Assembly: GCA_029820875.1 (NCBI GenBank)
Contig: JALGUK010000084.1
Coordinates: 1-7,034 of the forward strand
Source: Candidatus Zipacnadia bacterium
Lineage (GTDB): Bacteria > Armatimonadota > UBA5377 > JALGUK01
Length of the DNA stretch: 7,034 bases
Direction of reading: 5' to 3'
Shown here: positions 6,155-7,034 of the stretch, piece by piece
Numbering within the stretch: the stretch's first letter is position 1
Layout of the letters: every line of letters starts with the position of its first letter
Notes under the pieces: model-generated
What the model was told of the DNA's origin: nothing
Databases searched by the model: none
The model's input: only the letters and a program-made list of their open reading frames with translations
Position numbers and translations under genes: made by a program

Positions 6155-6880
6155 ATGGAACGCCTCCAGAAGTTCCTCGCGCGTGCCGGCGTGGCCTCGA
6201 GGCGGGCCTGCGAAGACCTCATCCGTGCCGGGCGCGTGCAGGTGAACGGCAAAACGGTCACGAAACTGGGCACGCGGGTAGATCCGCAGCGGGACGACGT
6301 GGATGTGGATGGCCGCAAAGTGGAGCCGCCCGTGTCGCTGGTCACCATCATGCTGAATAAACCCGCTGGGTATGTCACCACCTGCTCGGATGAGCGCGGC
6401 CGGCCAACGGTCCTCGATTTGGTCCCCAAGAATCTAGGTCCACTTCATCCTATCGGCCGCCTGGACATGGATACCGAGGGCCTGTTGCTGCTGACCAACG
6501 ATGGGGAGCTTACCTACCGACTGACACACCCGAAGTTCGAGGTGGAAAAGGAATACGTGGCGGATGTCGAAGGCATACCGGGCGACAGCGCCCTTCAGCG
6601 ACTTCGCGAGGGTGTGGAGATTGACGGGCACAAGACCGCGCCGGCACAAGTGAAGCTCGAGAAGGCATCTCGTCGCGGCGCAGTGCTACGGGTGCGAATC
6701 CACGAGGGCAGAAAGCGGCAGGTCAAACGAATGCTCAGTGCCGTCGGCCACCCGGTGAGGAGGCTGCGGCGGGTGCGGATGGGACCTATCCGGCTGGGTA
6801 ATCTCCCGCTCGGCGATACGCGTCCTCTTTCACCTGAAGAGGTTAATGCGCTCCGACGCTGCGCAGAAGCGGAGGATTGA
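6155..6880 (+). CDS. rluB: RsuA/RluB-family rRNA pseudouridine synthase
   Basis: This enzyme converts a uridine in rRNA to pseudouridine. RluB homologues modify 23S rRNA and RsuA 16S rRNA; sequence alone does not settle which, and rluB is chosen because of its usual place beside scpB. Numbering is from the ATG at 6155 (241 residues). An S4 RNA-binding domain covers about 1-48 (MERLQKFLARAGVASRRACE, then RVQVNGKTV). The catalytic domain begins with LNKPAGYVTT (67-76) and contains the active-site motif GRLDMDTEGLLLLTNDGEL (101-119), with D104 the catalytic aspartate. The late motif EGRKRQVKRML (184-194) is also intact. A TTG at 6137 would add six residues (MWGSEP), but the ATG gives the family's standard N-terminus and has GGGGG 9 bases upstream plus GGAG 3 bases upstream. 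It stops 2 bases before the next gene. Confidence 0.93.
   Translation: MERLQKFLARAGVASRRACEDLIRAGRVQVNGKTVTKLGTRVDPQRDDVDVDGRKVEPPVSLVTIMLNKPAGYVTTCSDERGRPTVLDLVPKNLGPLHPIGRLDMDTEGLLLLTNDGELTYRLTHPKFEVEKEYVADVEGIPGDSALQRLREGVEIDGHKTAPAQVKLEKASRRGAVLRVRIHEGRKRQVKRMLSAVGHPVRRLRRVRMGPIRLGNLPLGDTRPLSPEEVNALRRCAEAED
6871..6875 (+). promoter_or_regulatory. Ribosome binding site inside the 3' end of rluB, fixing the start of the last gene
   Basis: GGAGG lies 7 bases before the GTG at 6883 and overlaps the final codons of the pseudouridine synthase gene. It supports a real, translationally coupled start for the truncated membrane-protein gene. Confidence 0.75.
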
Positions 6881-6882
6881 CA

Positions 6883-7034
6883 GTGCGCGAGCCGGCACGT
6901 GCGGCTTTGCCGCCGGCGGTCACTGTTGGGGCGGCGCTGACCATCGCCGTCTGCCTGCTATTGTTCTTCCGGTTTCTCCCACTGGGCATCCCTGAAGAGT
7001 GGCAATGGCCTTATTGGCCTCCCGACACCAGGGT
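6883..7034 (+). CDS. N-terminal part of an unidentified membrane protein, 3' truncated
   Basis: From the GTG at 6883 the frame stays open to the window edge (50 full codons). It encodes a short basic start (MREPARAALPPA), then one hydrophobic helix (about residues 13-33, VTVGAALTIAVCLLLFFRFLP) and an aromatic, proline-rich stretch GIPEEWQWPYWPPDTR. The plan, positive N-terminus then helix, suggests an N-in/C-out membrane protein. The first outside loop rich in Trp and Pro is of the kind seen in large polytopic proteins such as lipid-linked glycosyltransferases, but that is only a guess. I do not recognise the family from this fragment. A good Shine-Dalgarno and a 2-base gap to rluB put it in the scpA-scpB-rluB transcript. 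Confidence 0.75.
   Translation, partial: MREPARAALPPAVTVGAALTIAVCLLLFFRFLPLGIPEEWQWPYWPPDTR

Overview
The window looks like a piece of a GC-rich (by eye near 60 %) bacterial chromosome, probably from an environmental or metagenome-assembled genome. An H-X9-DG prepilin-like protein, BNR/Asp-box sialidase-like genes and scattered 'TGTCATTCTGAG...AAGAATCT' intergenic repeats suggest a Planctomycetes-, Armatimonadota- or Chloroflexota-like lineage. That placement is inference: no rRNA or other taxonomic marker is present.

Left part (1-1850). The window opens inside the C-terminal half of a prepilin-like (DUF1559 type) protein, which ends at a clear Rho-independent terminator (523-563). A separate gene follows, with a strong Shine-Dalgarno, encoding a 375-residue sialidase-family beta-propeller with four Asp boxes and no signal peptide. 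A perfect 15-bp stem-loop (1800-1835) separates it from the next gene, which converges on it.

Middle part (1859-3731, minus strand). A 619-residue predicted lipoprotein has an N-terminal sialidase-like propeller and a C-terminal beta-sandwich-like (LamG/concanavalin-type) region. The two sialidase-like proteins would act in different compartments, one in the cytoplasm and one anchored at the cell envelope.

Intergenic part (3732-4664). About 900 bases hold no convincing gene. The first two thirds carry a cluster of at least seven recognisable copies (plus one fragment) of a short repeat. Four of them form two tail-to-tail pairs, giving inverted-repeat elements of 111 and 101 bp. A likely sigma-70-type promoter (4562-4590) closes the region.

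Right part (4665-7034, plus strand). This is a conserved housekeeping operon: scpA and scpB (kleisin and winged-helix partner of the SMC chromosome condensation complex), then an RsuA/RluB-family 16S/23S rRNA pseudouridine synthase, then the first 50 codons of an unidentified membrane protein 2 bases downstream. scpA-scpB-rluB is a widely conserved bacterial gene order. I found no evidence of a novel defence, mobile or biosynthetic system. The least explained element is the repeat cluster.
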